A stretch of DNA of 64,000 nucleotides, taken from positions 124,001 through 188,000 of the forward strand of contig NZ_AQFT02000001.1 in the NCBI RefSeq assembly GCF_000364225.2. Direction: 5' to 3'. The first letter of the stretch is position 1, and every line of letters begins with the position of its first letter. The DNA is from Eubacterium plexicaudatum ASF492. Its GTDB lineage: Bacteria > Bacillota > Clostridia > Lachnospirales > Lachnospiraceae. Below are positions 19,334-28,320 of this stretch, piece after piece. A model generated the notes under the pieces. It was not told the DNA's origin and searched no databases. It saw nothing but the letters and a program-made list of their open reading frames with translations. Position numbers and translations under genes: made by a program.

Positions 19334-20346
19334 ATGGCGAAATTAGGAGTAATTGGTGCAGGCAGCTGGGGAACGGCGCTGGCTGTTGTTTTGGAAAAAA
19401 ACGGGCATGATGTTGTGATCTGGTCCGCACTGGAAGCAGAGATCCGGATGTTGCAGGAACATCACGAGCATCAGGAAAAACTGCCGGGTATCCGGCTGGC
19501 AGATACAATTCGATATACGGTACGGATGGAGGAGGCGGTATCCGGTATGGATGCGCTTGTACTGGCGGTTCCGTCCATGTATACGAGGCAGACAGCCAAA
19601 AATATGGCGCGATACGTTGCAGACGGGCAGCTGATCATCAGTGTCGCAAAAGGTATTGAAGAAGATACGCTGATGACGCTCTCCCAGATTATCAAACAGG
19701 AAATTCCACAGGCAGTTCCGGCAGTTTTATGCGGACCGTCCCATGCGGAAGAGGTCGGGCGCGGGATGCCGTCCGTATTGGTAGCCGGTGCGGAAAAACG
19801 TGAAACGGCGGAACGTGTACAGTACTATTTTATGAATGAGGCATTTCGGGTTTATACCAGTCCGGATGTGCTTGGTATGGAGATCGGAGCTTCTCTGAAA
19901 ATGTAATTGCTCTGGCAGCAGGTATGGCAGACGGACTTGGTTACGGCGATAATACAAAAGCGGCTCTTATTACAAGAGGAATTAATGAAATCGGACGTCT
20001 TGGTCTTGCGATGGGTGCAAAGTATGAGACATTAAGCGGTCTGACGGGAATTGGAGATCTGATTGTAACCTGTGCAAGTATGCACAGCCGCAACCGCAGA
20101 GCAGGTATCCTGATGGGCAAAGGATACGACATGAAACAGGCGATGGATGAAGTTAAAATGGTTGTGGAAGGCGTCTATTCTGCGAAAGCGGCAATGGGCC
20201 TTGCTGAAAAATACAATGTGGATCTGCCGATTATCGAGCAGGTAAATGAAGCGTTGTTTGAAAATAAACCGGTAAAAGATGCGGTATACGATTTAATGAC
20301 CAGAGACAGAAAGGCAGAACATGACGAAACAGCCTGGGAGGAATAA
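19334..20346 (+). CDS. gpsA: Glycerol-3-phosphate dehydrogenase [NAD(P)+] (frame broken at 19898-19901)
   Basis: Makes sn-glycerol-3-phosphate from dihydroxyacetone phosphate. It starts KLGVIGAGSWGTALAVVLEK, the NAD-binding motif, and has VAKGIEEDT and LCGPSHAEEVGRG. The frame stops at 19906. One added A in the run 19898-19901 gives KNVIALAAGMADGLGYGDN, then continues with LSGLTGIGDLIVTC to TAA. Restored length is about 337 residues, normal for GpsA. This is an essential gene in most bacteria, so the break is probably an error in the sequence. Confidence 0.93.
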
Positions 20347-20349
20347 TGT

Positions 20350-21660
20350 ATGAACTATGAACAGGCAAGGATGTTTCTGGATGAAATCCGCACGTCCGGA
20401 AGTGTGTATGGTCTGGAAAGCATACGCGGCCTGATGGCACGTCTTGGTAATGTACAGGAACAGCTTTCGGTTATTCATGTCGCCGGGACAAATGGAAAAG
20501 GCTCTGTCTGTGCGATGCTTGCGGCCGTGCTGCAGGCAGCAGGATACCGGACCGGTGTATATGCTTCTCCGGCAGTATTTGAACCGGAAGAAATTATAAA
20601 AGTGGACGGAAGTGCCATTTCGCAGGAGGCTTTTGCCGGGTTTGCAAGTAGAGTGCAGGCAGCATGCATGGATATGCAAAAAGAGGGGTTGCCGCATCCA
20701 ACGGTTTTTGAAGTGGAGACAGCAATCGCTTTTTGCTATTTTAAAACGGAAAAATGTGACGTAGTTGTACTGGAAACCGGACTTGGTGGTGCGCAGGATG
20801 CAACGAATCTGCTGCTACATCCGCTGTGCAGCGTGCTGACTTCGATCAGTATGGATCATATGGAACTTCTTGGCCGGACTTTGGTGGAAGTGGCAGCCGC
20901 AAAGGCAGGAATTATGAAAGCCGGCAGTCCCTGTGTATCGGCAGTGCAGCAAAAGGCAGCGGAAGCGGTCTTAAAAAATGCCGCAGCCGAAAAAGGGGTT
21001 GTACTTCATATGGCAGACAGTTCGTGTATCGGCAGCTTCACTTATGATGGAGAAAAAAGTCTGTTTGAGGCAGAGGTATGTGGAAGCAAAAAGGTACATG
21101 GTCGACTGGGCCTGTCAGGTGCGTGCCAGAAAGAAAATCTGGCGTGCGTTCTGGAAGTAATTCGTGTTCTTACCGAACGCGGCCTGCGTATTACGCAGGA
21201 GGCCATGCTGGAAGGACTTGCAAAGGTACGGCTGCCGGGACGCTTTGAAAAACTTTCGTCAGAGCCGGATTTTTATATGGACGGTGCGCACAATGCAGGT
21301 GCGGCATATTTTTTGCGGGAAACGGTACGCAGTTGTCTTGCGGGCCGTAAAATCGTATATATAATAGGAGTATTCGCAGATAAAGAATACGAAAAGCTTC
21401 TGCAGATCATGCTTGCGGATGCCGCACAGGTGTTTACGGTTACACCGCGGCATGCAAGAGCATTAGACGGAAAAAAACTGGCGCAGCTTGCAGAAAAGCT
21501 GCATCCGAAGGTTACGTTTGTTCCTGACCTGATGCAGGCGGCAGAATTGGCTGTGCAGGCAGCAGGCAGGGAAGGAGCGGTACTGGCGTTCGGATCGTTT
21601 TCTTATCTGGGTGAATTAAAAGCAGAATGGGGCAGGGCCAGAGAAAGCAGGCAGAAATGA
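20350..21660 (+). CDS. folC: Folylpolyglutamate/dihydrofolate synthase
   Basis: A 436-residue Mur-ligase-family enzyme that joins glutamate to dihydropteroate or folates. Visible are [20 protein letters not shown] (P-loop), [25 protein letters not shown] and [11 protein letters not shown]. It starts three bases after gpsA and overlaps the folE start by four bases, opening a compact folate operon. The first glutamylation motif has GAQDATN where many homologues have GRLDATN. Confidence 0.94.
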   Translation: MNYEQARMFLDEIRTSGSVYGLESIRGLMARLGNVQEQLSVIHVAGTNGKGSVCAMLAAVLQAAGYRTGVYASPAVFEPEEIIKVDGSAISQEAFAGFASRVQAACMDMQKEGLPHPTVFEVETAIAFCYFKTEKCDVVVLETGLGGAQDATNLLLHPLCSVLTSISMDHMELLGRTLVEVAAAKAGIMKAGSPCVSAVQQKAAEAVLKNAAAEKGVVLHMADSSCIGSFTYDGEKSLFEAEVCGSKKVHGRLGLSGACQKENLACVLEVIRVLTERGLRITQEAMLEGLAKVRLPGRFEKLSSEPDFYMDGAHNAGAAYFLRETVRSCLAGRKIVYIIGVFADKEYEKLLQIMLADAAQVFTVTPRHARALDGKKLAQLAEKLHPKVTFVPDLMQAAELAVQAAGREGAVLAFGSFSYLGELKAEWGRARESRQK

Positions 21661-22217
21661 TAGATGAAAATAAAATTATGGAAGGTGTCCGGCTGCTGCT
21701 GGAGGGCATCGGAGAAGACCCTTCACGAGAGGGGCTTTTGGAAACGCCTCAGCGGATTGCCAGGATGTACGAAGAGATTTTTGCAGGGATGACGCAAAGT
21801 GCTGGTGAGCCACTGGCAAAGACATTTCATGCAAAGCAGACAGACATGGTGCTGGAAAAAGATATTATGTTTTATTCCACCTGTGAGCATCATTTGCTGC
21901 CGTTTTATGGGAAAGCGCATGTGGCGTACATTCCGAATGGAAAAGTTGCGGGTCTGAGCAAACTGGCGCGCACGGTTGAAATTTTTGCACGCAGACCGCA
22001 GCTGCAGGAGCAGATGACGGCACAGATTGCGGATGCTGTTATGGAATATTTAAATCCTTTGGGTGCCATGGTGATGATTGAGGCGGAGCATATGTGCATG
22101 ACGATGCGCGGAATTAAAAAGCCGGGCAGTAAAACGATGACGTATGCGGCCAGAGGGGTATTTAGAGAGCAGGATGGACTTCAGAACCGTTTTTTTCAGA
22201 TGGTGAAGGACAAATAG
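21657..22217 (+). CDS. folE: GTP cyclohydrolase I
   Basis: Converts GTP to dihydroneopterin triphosphate, the first step of folate synthesis. A 186-residue protein with [20 protein letters not shown], the zinc ligands in [20 protein letters not shown], and [17 protein letters not shown] use ATG 21657, which overlaps the folC stop as ATGA; upstream in-frame ATG 21627 would lie inside folC. Confidence 0.96.
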   Translation: MIDENKIMEGVRLLLEGIGEDPSREGLLETPQRIARMYEEIFAGMTQSAGEPLAKTFHAKQTDMVLEKDIMFYSTCEHHLLPFYGKAHVAYIPNGKVAGLSKLARTVEIFARRPQLQEQMTAQIADAVMEYLNPLGAMVMIEAEHMCMTMRGIKKPGSKTMTYAARGVFREQDGLQNRFFQMVKDK

Positions 22218-22261
22218 AGAAGCAGTAGACGACAGTATAAAAACGTAGGAAAGCAGGATAG

Positions 22262-23104
22262 ATGACAAACGGCAGAAACAGAATGAAAATAGGACAGCGA
22301 GAGTTTGATTTTAATCATAAAACTTATGTAATGGGAATTTTAAACGTTACACCGGATTCTTTTTCGGATGGCGGCAGATACAATCGGATGGAGTCCGCAC
22401 TGCAGCATGCGGAGCAGATGATTCTGGAAGGTGCGGATGTGATTGATGTGGGCGGAGAGTCTACAAGGCCGGGATTTGTACCGGTATCGGACCAGGAAGA
22501 AATAGAGCGGACCGTGCCGGTTATCGAAAAAATAAGGCGGAATTTTGATATACCGATCTCGATAGATACTTGTAAAAGTACGGTCGCAAAAGAAGCGATT
22601 GCAGCGGGCGCCGATCTGGTTAACGATATCTGGGGGCTGAAATCTGATGCCGATCTGGCAGGCATCATTGCACATGCCGGCGTATGCTGTTGTCTGATGC
22701 ATAACCGCAGCCAGGTGCAGGAACATCCATATGGGGATTTTATGAAAGATCTCATTTCGGATTTGCAGGAAACGGTATGTATTGCGGAAAGAGCAGGTAT
22801 CGGCCAGGACAGGATTTTGCTGGACCCGGGTATTGGTTTTGCGAAGACTTATGAAAATAATCTGGAAGCCATACGATGTCTGGAGCAGCTGCATGTGCTT
22901 GGTTATCCTGTTTTGCTTGGAACTTCCCGAAAGTCTGTTATCGGACTTACCCTGGACCTGCCGGCTGACAGCCGCCTGGAAGGAACACTTGTTACGACTG
23001 TACTTGCGGTGGAAAAGCAGTGCGCATTTGTACGTGTACATGATGTGAAAGAGAACGTGCGGGCGGTGCGTATGGCAGAGGCGATTTTATATCGGGCGGA
23101 ATGA
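22262..23104 (+). CDS. folP: Dihydropteroate synthase
   Basis: Condenses p-aminobenzoate with hydroxymethyl-dihydropterin diphosphate, the sulfonamide target. About 280 residues as a TIM barrel with MGILNVTPDSFSDGG, DVGGESTRPGF, ISIDTCKSTVAKEA, LLDPGIGFAKTYENN and LLGTSRKSVI, all diagnostic. The ATG at 22286 (MKIGQREFDF) is a possible alternative start. It lies 44 bases after folE. Confidence 0.96.
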   Translation: MTNGRNRMKIGQREFDFNHKTYVMGILNVTPDSFSDGGRYNRMESALQHAEQMILEGADVIDVGGESTRPGFVPVSDQEEIERTVPVIEKIRRNFDIPISIDTCKSTVAKEAIAAGADLVNDIWGLKSDADLAGIIAHAGVCCCLMHNRSQVQEHPYGDFMKDLISDLQETVCIAERAGIGQDRILLDPGIGFAKTYENNLEAIRCLEQLHVLGYPVLLGTSRKSVIGLTLDLPADSRLEGTLVTTVLAVEKQCAFVRVHDVKENVRAVRMAEAILYRAE

Positions 23105-23164
23105 GAGAATTTTTTTCGGATACATTTTAGAAAAGAGTAATTGATATACGAGGGAGAGAGATTT

Positions 23165-23995
23165 ATGGATCAGATTATTATTCAGGATTTAAGTATATAT
23201 GCAAAGCATGGTGTATATACGGAAGAAAATATTTTAGGGCAGCAGTTCTTGGTATCTGTCTATATTGACCTGGATTTATCCAACGCCGGGCAGACGGATG
23301 ATCTGCAGTATACGATTGACTATGGGAAAATCTGTCATTTTGTAACGAACTATATGCAGTCGCATACGTTTAAACTGATCGAAGCGGCGGCCGAGCATCT
23401 GGCAGAAGAAATTTTGCTGCGGTACGAACAGATTAAAAAGATTCGTATTAAAGTGAAAAAGCCATGGGCGCCGATCGGACTTCCGATTAAAAATGTCTGC
23501 GTATCCGTGGATCGGACACGTCACAGTGTTTATCTCTCACTTGGGTCCAATCTGGGTGACCGGCAGGCATATCTGCAACAGGCAATCGAAGAACTGAATG
23601 CGCTTGGTTCCTGTAAAGTATGTGAACAGTCAAAGATCATTGAGACGGAACCTTATGGAGACGTGCCGCAGGATAAATTTTTAAACTGTGTGGTACGCAT
23701 TGAGACCGTTTTAAATCCACAGCGTCTTTTAGAAGCGCTGCATACGATTGAGGCACATGCAGACAGAACGAGAGAAGTTCATTGGGGACCACGTACGCTG
23801 GATTTGGATATCCTGTTTTATGACCATATTACGATGAATACACAGCAGCTTACAATTCCACATGCGGATTTGCACAACCGCAGTTTTGTGCTGGAACCGC
23901 TTTGTGAAATCGCGCCTTGGTATCAGCATCCGGTGCTGCATAAAACCGTGCGGGAGCTTTTGGACGGACTGGTGAAAGATGATGACTGGTTATAA
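23165..23995 (+). CDS. folK: Bifunctional dihydroneopterin aldolase / HPPK
   Basis: A 276-residue fusion of FolB and FolK. Residues 1-118 are dihydroneopterin aldolase (QDLSIYAKHGVYTEENILGQ, LIEAAAEHLAEEIL, VKKPWAPIG). Residues 122-276 are 6-hydroxymethyl-dihydropterin pyrophosphokinase (VYLSLGSNLGDRQAYLQQAI, WGPRTLDLDILFYD, IPHADLHNRSFVLEPL). It makes two consecutive steps before FolP. I start at ATG 23165 with GAGGGAGAG before it; an in-frame TTG lies at 23141. The FolB-FolK fusion is common in Clostridia. Confidence 0.95.
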   Translation: MDQIIIQDLSIYAKHGVYTEENILGQQFLVSVYIDLDLSNAGQTDDLQYTIDYGKICHFVTNYMQSHTFKLIEAAAEHLAEEILLRYEQIKKIRIKVKKPWAPIGLPIKNVCVSVDRTRHSVYLSLGSNLGDRQAYLQQAIEELNALGSCKVCEQSKIIETEPYGDVPQDKFLNCVVRIETVLNPQRLLEALHTIEAHADRTREVHWGPRTLDLDILFYDHITMNTQQLTIPHADLHNRSFVLEPLCEIAPWYQHPVLHKTVRELLDGLVKDDDWL

Positions 23996-24794
23996 ACAGG
24001 ATGCGGGTGGTCCGGCACGTAGGCCATTCTTTTCAAAGCTGTTGTATGCTGCCGCACCTGCGCTGCTTCATATGGTTATTATGAATGCGGCGCATACGAT
24101 CTTGTCCGTATGCGGTGTATCGGACTCCGGGATTTTGCTGCAGGCGCTGTCCGTATCGGCCAGTCTGCTGTTTTTTATCTGGTATGCGGTCCGAAATCAT
24201 TTGTCGATCGGAGGCCGGAAAAAAGGAATTTATCGTTATCCGGCTTCCTTTTGCTATGTTATTGCAGTTGTCATGTGTGGCGTGGCAAATAATTATCTGT
24301 TTTCTATTATTTTGTCGCTGACCGGACAGTTTTCATCAAATTATTGGAATGTGGTCAAAGTTTTTTACAAACAGGATTTGCTGCTGGAAATTTTGGCTCT
24401 TTGCGTAATCGGACCGTTGGCAGAGGAGCTCGTTTACCGTGGATTTGTATATCGGAGACTGCGGGAAAACAGCAGTGAGACGAAGGCGGCCCTGTGGTCG
24501 GCGCTTCTGTTCGGATTGCTGCATTTTAATTTTGTGCAGTGTGTGTATGCATTTGTACTTGGCATATTGCTTGCACATATTGTATATAAAACAGGAAGTC
24601 TGTTTACGGCGGCTGTGGCGCATATGGCAGCGAATCTTGTATCGGTGCTCTGGCAGGAGACAAACTGGCTGGATTTTTTAAATCAGACCGAAACAAGGCA
24701 GCATGCGGCAGCGGTGGTCTGTCTGGTTTTGATGGCAATGTTTTTGTCTTATGGGAATCAGATGTCGCGGCGTATCAAACGGGAAGAAACATAA
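23979..24794 (+). CDS. CPBP-family intramembrane glutamic endopeptidase (CAAX-like)
   Basis: A 271-residue membrane protein with six or more helices. The catalytic blocks are PLAEELVYRGFVYRRLRE (EExxxR), FGLLHFNFVQCVYAFVLGI (His) and AVAHMAANL (His). Family members are membrane proteases linked to prenyl-protein processing or bacteriocin self-protection. The target here is unknown. It overlaps folBK by 17 bases and is the last gene before a strong terminator. Confidence 0.9.
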   Translation: MMTGYKQDAGGPARRPFFSKLLYAAAPALLHMVIMNAAHTILSVCGVSDSGILLQALSVSASLLFFIWYAVRNHLSIGGRKKGIYRYPASFCYVIAVVMCGVANNYLFSIILSLTGQFSSNYWNVVKVFYKQDLLLEILALCVIGPLAEELVYRGFVYRRLRENSSETKAALWSALLFGLLHFNFVQCVYAFVLGILLAHIVYKTGSLFTAAVAHMAANLVSVLWQETNWLDFLNQTETRQHAAAVVCLVLMAMFLSYGNQMSRRIKREET

Positions 24795-24812
24795 AGCAGT
24801 GGCGTGTGTTTG

Positions 24813-24850
24813 AAAAAAGAGACTGTGACAGTTGCAACAGTCTCTTTTTT
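24813..24850. terminator. Bidirectional terminator
   Basis: AAAAAAGAGACTGT pairs perfectly with ACAGTCTCTTTTTT around a 10-base loop. The A and T tracts let it work for the folate operon on the plus strand and for the converging acetyltransferase gene on the minus strand. Confidence 0.92.
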
Positions 24851-24878
24851 ATAAAAAATCTCTGTGATTTGAAAGGAG

Positions 24879-25334
24879 TTAATCTCTGTGGACATACATT
24901 CTGGTCATATCCGGTTCATCATCCCCTTGCACCATGCACAAAAATTCCCATCCATATCGCTCATAAAAGGAAGTGTGGTCGGTTACAAGATATAACGTGT
25001 CAATACCTCTTTCTTTCATGTCCGCACAAACATAGTTTAACAGAGTGCTTGCCACCCCATTGCAGCGTTTATCTTCTTCCACATATACGGCACATACATT
25101 TGGCGCAAGATCTTTTCTGTCATGAAAATCATTTTCAACAACGCCTAAGCCACCGATGATTTCGTTATCTTCCATTGCGAGATACCACTGTGGAACAGAA
25201 TTTGTCTTCAGCAAGCATTCATCCATGCTTTCCGTATAAGCTTCTAATGGGATACCCCATTTTTCATGAAACCATTTTGCCATTTCTTTTTTCAGTTCGG
25301 GTCTGTCAATCAATCGTATTATGTTATAATCCAT
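24879..25334 (-). CDS. GNAT-family N-acetyltransferase
   Basis: A 151-residue single-domain acetyltransferase. The acetyl-CoA site lies in VCAVYVEEDKRCNGVASTLL (residues 84-103), followed by LYLVTDHTSFYERYGWEFLC, the usual C-terminal half. The substrate is unknown. It is transcribed leftward from its own region, opposite to the folate operon, and shares the terminator at 24813-24850. Confidence 0.87.
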   Translation of the reverse strand: MDYNIIRLIDRPELKKEMAKWFHEKWGIPLEAYTESMDECLLKTNSVPQWYLAMEDNEIIGGLGVVENDFHDRKDLAPNVCAVYVEEDKRCNGVASTLLNYVCADMKERGIDTLYLVTDHTSFYERYGWEFLCMVQGDDEPDMTRMYVHRD

Positions 25335-25451
25335 CTAAGCTATGCCTCCATTTAATAATATTCTACCAAACACAAACGATTTGTCAATGTTTTTTGGGCA
25401 TATTGAACAGATCGATAGCAGTGGCAGAACTACTTTTTTGTTTAAGAAATA

Positions 25452-25480
25452 TTGAATTTTGTCATGACATAAGTTATAAT
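25452..25480 (+). promoter_or_regulatory. Sigma-A promoter with palindromic spacer
   Basis: TTGAAT and TATAAT are separated by exactly 17 bases. The spacer contains TGTCATGACA (25460-25469), a perfect 10-bp palindrome that could be a repressor site. It lies 47 bases before the small gene at 25528. Confidence 0.7.
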
Positions 25481-25527
25481 AGAATATAGTTAGATGGGCA
25501 AGACGTTAACGGAAAGGAGTAAATCAC

Positions 25528-25710
25528 ATGGAGGGATTAGAGATGACCGAAAAAGAACAGGCAACAAACCTGATGGACAAATTTATTGACTTACAGAGAA
25601 TTAAAGCGGCAGGAGATAAGGACAAGGAAATTGAATACCAGTTAAAAACAACAAAGGCAAAACTTGAAGCACTGGGAATTGTTACGGAAAATCTTGAAAT
25701 AAAGGAATAG
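25528..25710 (+). CDS. Small hypothetical protein (60 aa)
   Basis: A charged, helical 60-residue protein (MTEKEQATNLMDKFIDLQRI near the start) with no signal or membrane segment. It has a good AAGGAG site eight bases before the ATG and a strong promoter upstream, so I take it as real. An internal ATG at 25543 is possible. I recognise no family. It may work with the ribbon-helix-helix gene just downstream. Confidence 0.6.
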   Translation: MEGLEMTEKEQATNLMDKFIDLQRIKAAGDKDKEIEYQLKTTKAKLEALGIVTENLEIKE

Positions 25711-25793
25711 CAGAAAGGGCGGGTTTGTTACCGCTCGCTTTCCTGTAATTAATATATCACTGATAAGGGGTGGTGTAAAGTAGAACGTAAAAA

Positions 25794-25985
25794 ATAGGTA
25801 GACCGACAGATACCCCAAAGAACAACAGAGAAAGTTTTCGCTTGTCTGATGATGATATGGAAAAGTTAAAACTTTGTATGGAAAGAACAAATTTATCTAA
25901 AACCGATATTGTTAGAAAAGGAATTGATTTAGTCTATCAAGAAACAGTAAATAAAATGAGTGTTATTACCCTGAGAAAGTCGTAA
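25794..25985 (+). CDS. Ribbon-helix-helix DNA-binding protein, start not intact
   Basis: The frame reads IGRPTDTPKNNRESFRLSDD and then a helix-turn-helix-like LSKTDIVRKGIDLVYQE, a typical Arc/CopG ribbon-helix-helix regulator of 65-70 residues. No start codon is in frame before it: restoring one A in the run 25789-25794 adds VERKK in front, but still without a clear ATG. It may be an error or a decayed gene. No toxin-like partner is evident. Confidence 0.6.
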   Translation: MGRPTDTPKNNRESFRLSDDDMEKLKLCMERTNLSKTDIVRKGIDLVYQETVNKMSVITLRKS

Positions 25986-26440
25986 AACCGGGCAAAAGTC
26001 TGAATATTGACTATTGCCCGGCTTGTTATCCGAAGCATTTCGATTCCCTTGAATATTCGTGGCAAAAAAGTATGTATTGTCAGTTGTTTCAACGAAACCG
26101 ACAAACCATCCGTTCACATCTTTTCCATCAATACGTCTGGTTCCTGTTTTTCCGTAATATCGACAGTTTACAGAGGAGAAAAGGCAGATAGAGTCTTTCA
26201 CTGCCTGAATATGTTCCGGGATAAAGCCAAATAGATTTTCAGGGAAGACTGCGTTCTGAAAGGAGAAAGGTCGGAGTATATGTTTTCGTTTCCGTATCCG
26301 ATTTTCCGGATATAGTTTCTGCTGGTACATGTGCCGAGATGTCTGCTTATTTTCTCAAAATACCAGTTGACGGAGGCGTGCATTGCAGAATACAGATCCT
26401 GATCCGCGTTCCATGCTTCAAACGGATAGAATGCTGCCAT
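25986..26440 (-). pseudogene. BlaR1-like penicillin-sensor / class D beta-lactamase domain remnant
   Basis: On the minus strand, MAAFYPFEAWNADQDLYSAM and ASVNWYFEKI match the penicillin-binding sensor domain of BlaR1 and class D beta-lactamases. After at least one frame break, YGKTGTRRIDGKDVNGWFVG supplies the KTG motif. The family's SxxK block and, if BlaR1, the M56 membrane protease part are absent. Its ATG lies right after the blaI stop with an AGGAGG site, where blaR1 normally starts. So it looks like a blaR1 gene that lost its front. The downstream end is approximate. Confidence 0.65.
25988..26021. terminator. Hairpin between convergent genes
   Basis: CCGGGCAA pairs with TTGCCCGG over a loop of about 18 bases. 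There is an A run on one side but no long T tract. It overlaps the end of the ribbon-helix-helix gene and the converging bla remnant, and could stop transcription weakly. Confidence 0.4.
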
Positions 26441-26441
26441 C

Positions 26442-26828
26442 TTAATGCCTCCTGTTCTTTGCTCCGTTGGAAAGCAGTGTGCGCAGAGACGCTACTTCCG
26501 CTTCCGAGAGTTTATCATCTTCCATAAAGGCAGAAAGCATGGCGGTAATATCGCCGTCATAATAACGTTCCAGAAAAGAATGGCTTTCCTGTCCGATATA
26601 TTCTTTTTCATTGATCAGAGGTGTGTAAACAAAAACTCTGCTTTGCTTTTCATAAGAAAGCGCCCCTTTTGTCACAAGACGTTTGATCAGAGTCTGTATC
26701 GTTTTGGGACTCCATTTTGTAGTTTTTGTTAATTGTTCGGTGATTTCATTCGTATTGATTGGCGCATGTTTCCATATGACTTTCATCACTTCGAATTCTG
26801 CTTCCGAAATTTGCGGCAATGCTTTCAT
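26442..26828 (-). CDS. blaI: BlaI/MecI-family transcriptional repressor
   Basis: A 128-residue winged-helix repressor (ISEAEFEVMKVIWKHAPINT, then TKWSPKTIQTLIKRLVTKGA) followed by a dimerisation domain. Family members bind as dimers and are cut after a BlaR1-type sensor meets a beta-lactam. I start at ATG 26828, six bases after AAGGAGG; the longer frame upstream is not needed. An inverted repeat of the BlaI operator type lies about 45 bases upstream. The sensor gene behind it is broken, so induction may have been lost. Confidence 0.9.
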   Translation of the reverse strand: MKALPQISEAEFEVMKVIWKHAPINTNEITEQLTKTTKWSPKTIQTLIKRLVTKGALSYEKQSRVFVYTPLINEKEYIGQESHSFLERYYDGDITAMLSAFMEDDKLSEAEVASLRTLLSNGAKNRRH

Positions 26829-26872
26829 GGTAGGAATCCTCCTTAAGAATACGATCATGATTGCTATAATTC

Positions 26873-26884
26873 TTACAGTTGTAA
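26873..26884. promoter_or_regulatory. Probable BlaI operator
   Basis: TTACAGTTGTAA contains the TACAnnTGTA dyad described for BlaI/MecI sites. It lies between blaI (minus) and the gene at 27017 (plus), so it may control blaI itself and perhaps both directions. Confidence 0.6.
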
Positions 26885-27016
26885 TATACATTATAAAGTG
26901 CGACCTGGGAAATGTCAATTCCGTTTATTATATTAAGAAAATAAAATCGGCTTTTTAGCGATCGTCATGATAGAGAAGACAAAACGGAACATGTTTGATA
27001 TGGAGGAGGTTGTCAT

Positions 27017-27436
27017 ATGAAAAAATCAAAAAAATGGATCATAGCAATGATTTGTATCGCTGTATGTAGTGTTGTTATTATGGTATGGAATTGCGGCCGA
27101 AGACCTTTTAAAAATTTGAAACCGTCCGAAATAGTGTCGGCTACGGTGAGACTGACGCCGCCGGACAAAACGATTCGGATTGAGGATCCGCATGAATTAA
27201 CAGATTATCTGCACGATGTGACCATCTATCACCAGGATAACTCTAATGATGTGTATGCCGGGCAGGCAGTTACCTTTATGCTTACGAGGTCAGATGGCAC
27301 ACAGACGCAGATAACGGTCTGTGAGCCTCTCCTTATAGTGGATGGTGTCGGCTATAAAACCAAATATGAACCATGTGAGGCGCTCAGCAATTATGCAAAC
27401 AGATTGCTGCATGCGTCGCAGGATGTGGATACTTAA
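27017..27436 (+). CDS. Membrane-anchored hypothetical protein
   Basis: A 139-residue protein with a lysine-rich start and one hydrophobic helix (residues 7-25), then a small outer domain of about 110 residues. I see no lipobox; the Cys after the helix lies in NCGRRPF. It may be an anchor or an uncleaved signal. A GGAGG site precedes the ATG. No family is recognised. It is divergent from blaI and shares the operator region with it. Confidence 0.6.
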   Translation: MKKSKKWIIAMICIAVCSVVIMVWNCGRRPFKNLKPSEIVSATVRLTPPDKTIRIEDPHELTDYLHDVTIYHQDNSNDVYAGQAVTFMLTRSDGTQTQITVCEPLLIVDGVGYKTKYEPCEALSNYANRLLHASQDVDT

Positions 27437-27444
27437 TTTTATTT

Positions 27445-27458
27445 CAAATTCGAATTTG
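27445..27458. promoter_or_regulatory. Perfect 14-bp palindrome upstream of hisA
   Basis: CAAATTCGAATTTG is fully self-complementary and lies 77 bases before the hisA start, close to TTGTGG and TATGTT boxes that could form a promoter. It could be an operator. The regulator is unknown. Confidence 0.4.
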
Positions 27459-27534
27459 TGGTTTTATTTTACCGCAGATTATGTTATTCTTACTTGTGTT
27501 AAATTTGAATAGAATACGGAAAGCAGGTAAAATA

Positions 27535-28320
27535 ATGGAATTTCGTCCATGTATAGATATTCATAATGGTAAAGTTAAGCAGATCGTAGGTGCAAGCCTG
27601 TCGGATCAAAATCATTATGCACAGGAGAATTTTGTGGCAAAGCAGGATGCGGCATTTTATGCGCGTCTGTATCAAAAGGACCGGATTCGTGGCGGGCATA
27701 TTATTATGCTGAATCCGGAAGGTTCGGATTATTATGCGGCAGACAGGGCGCAGGCATTGGAAGCTTTGGCAGCATATCCCGGCGGGCTGCAGGTTGGAGG
27801 CGGCATGACGCCGGAAAATGCGTGCCGGTTTCTGGAGGCAGGAGCCAGTCATGTGATTGTGACTTCGTATGTATTTCAAAATGGGAAGATTCATTATGAC
27901 CGTCTGCAAAAGCTTGCGGATACGGTCGGAAAAGAGCATCTCGTACTGGATTTAAGCTGTCGTAAGGCAGATGGAGCTTATTATGTAGTGACGGACCGCT
28001 GGCAGAAGTTTACACAGGAGACGGTGACAGCTGCGTTGTTGGATGAACTGTCCGCTTATGCGGATGAATTTTTGATTCACGCTGCGGATGTGGAAGGAAA
28101 AGCATCCGGTATTGAGACGGAACTTGTGAAGATGCTGGGAAGCTGGGGGAAGATTCCGGTAACCTATGCAGGAGGTGTCGGCAGTTTTCAGGATCTGGAT
28201 ACGCTGCGTGTGTACGGGCAGAACCGGCTGCATGTGACGATTGGAAGCGCACTGGATTTGTTTGGCGGAACGATGGCATATGAAAAGGTATTGGAATATA
28301 TGAAAGGGTTGCAAAGATGA
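27535..28320 (+). CDS. hisA: Phosphoribosylformimino-AICAR isomerase, eukaryotic-type HisA
   Basis: A 261-residue (beta-alpha)8 enzyme of histidine synthesis. It starts MEFRPCIDIHNGKVKQIVGA and has LQVGGGMTPENACRFLEAGA, FLIHAADVEGKASGIE and VTYAGGVGSFQDLD. The long form with inserts resembles the yeast-like HisA group and not the shorter usual bacterial enzyme. I start at ATG 27535. No other his gene is near. Its stop overlaps the glnA start by four bases, linking it to nitrogen metabolism. Confidence 0.88.
   Translation: MEFRPCIDIHNGKVKQIVGASLSDQNHYAQENFVAKQDAAFYARLYQKDRIRGGHIIMLNPEGSDYYAADRAQALEALAAYPGGLQVGGGMTPENACRFLEAGASHVIVTSYVFQNGKIHYDRLQKLADTVGKEHLVLDLSCRKADGAYYVVTDRWQKFTQETVTAALLDELSAYADEFLIHAADVEGKASGIETELVKMLGSWGKIPVTYAGGVGSFQDLDTLRVYGQNRLHVTIGSALDLFGGTMAYEKVLEYMKGLQR

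Noticed and set aside
22340-23041. 233-codon minus-strand frame opposite folP
   Set aside because: It is antisense to an intact folP and has no family signature.
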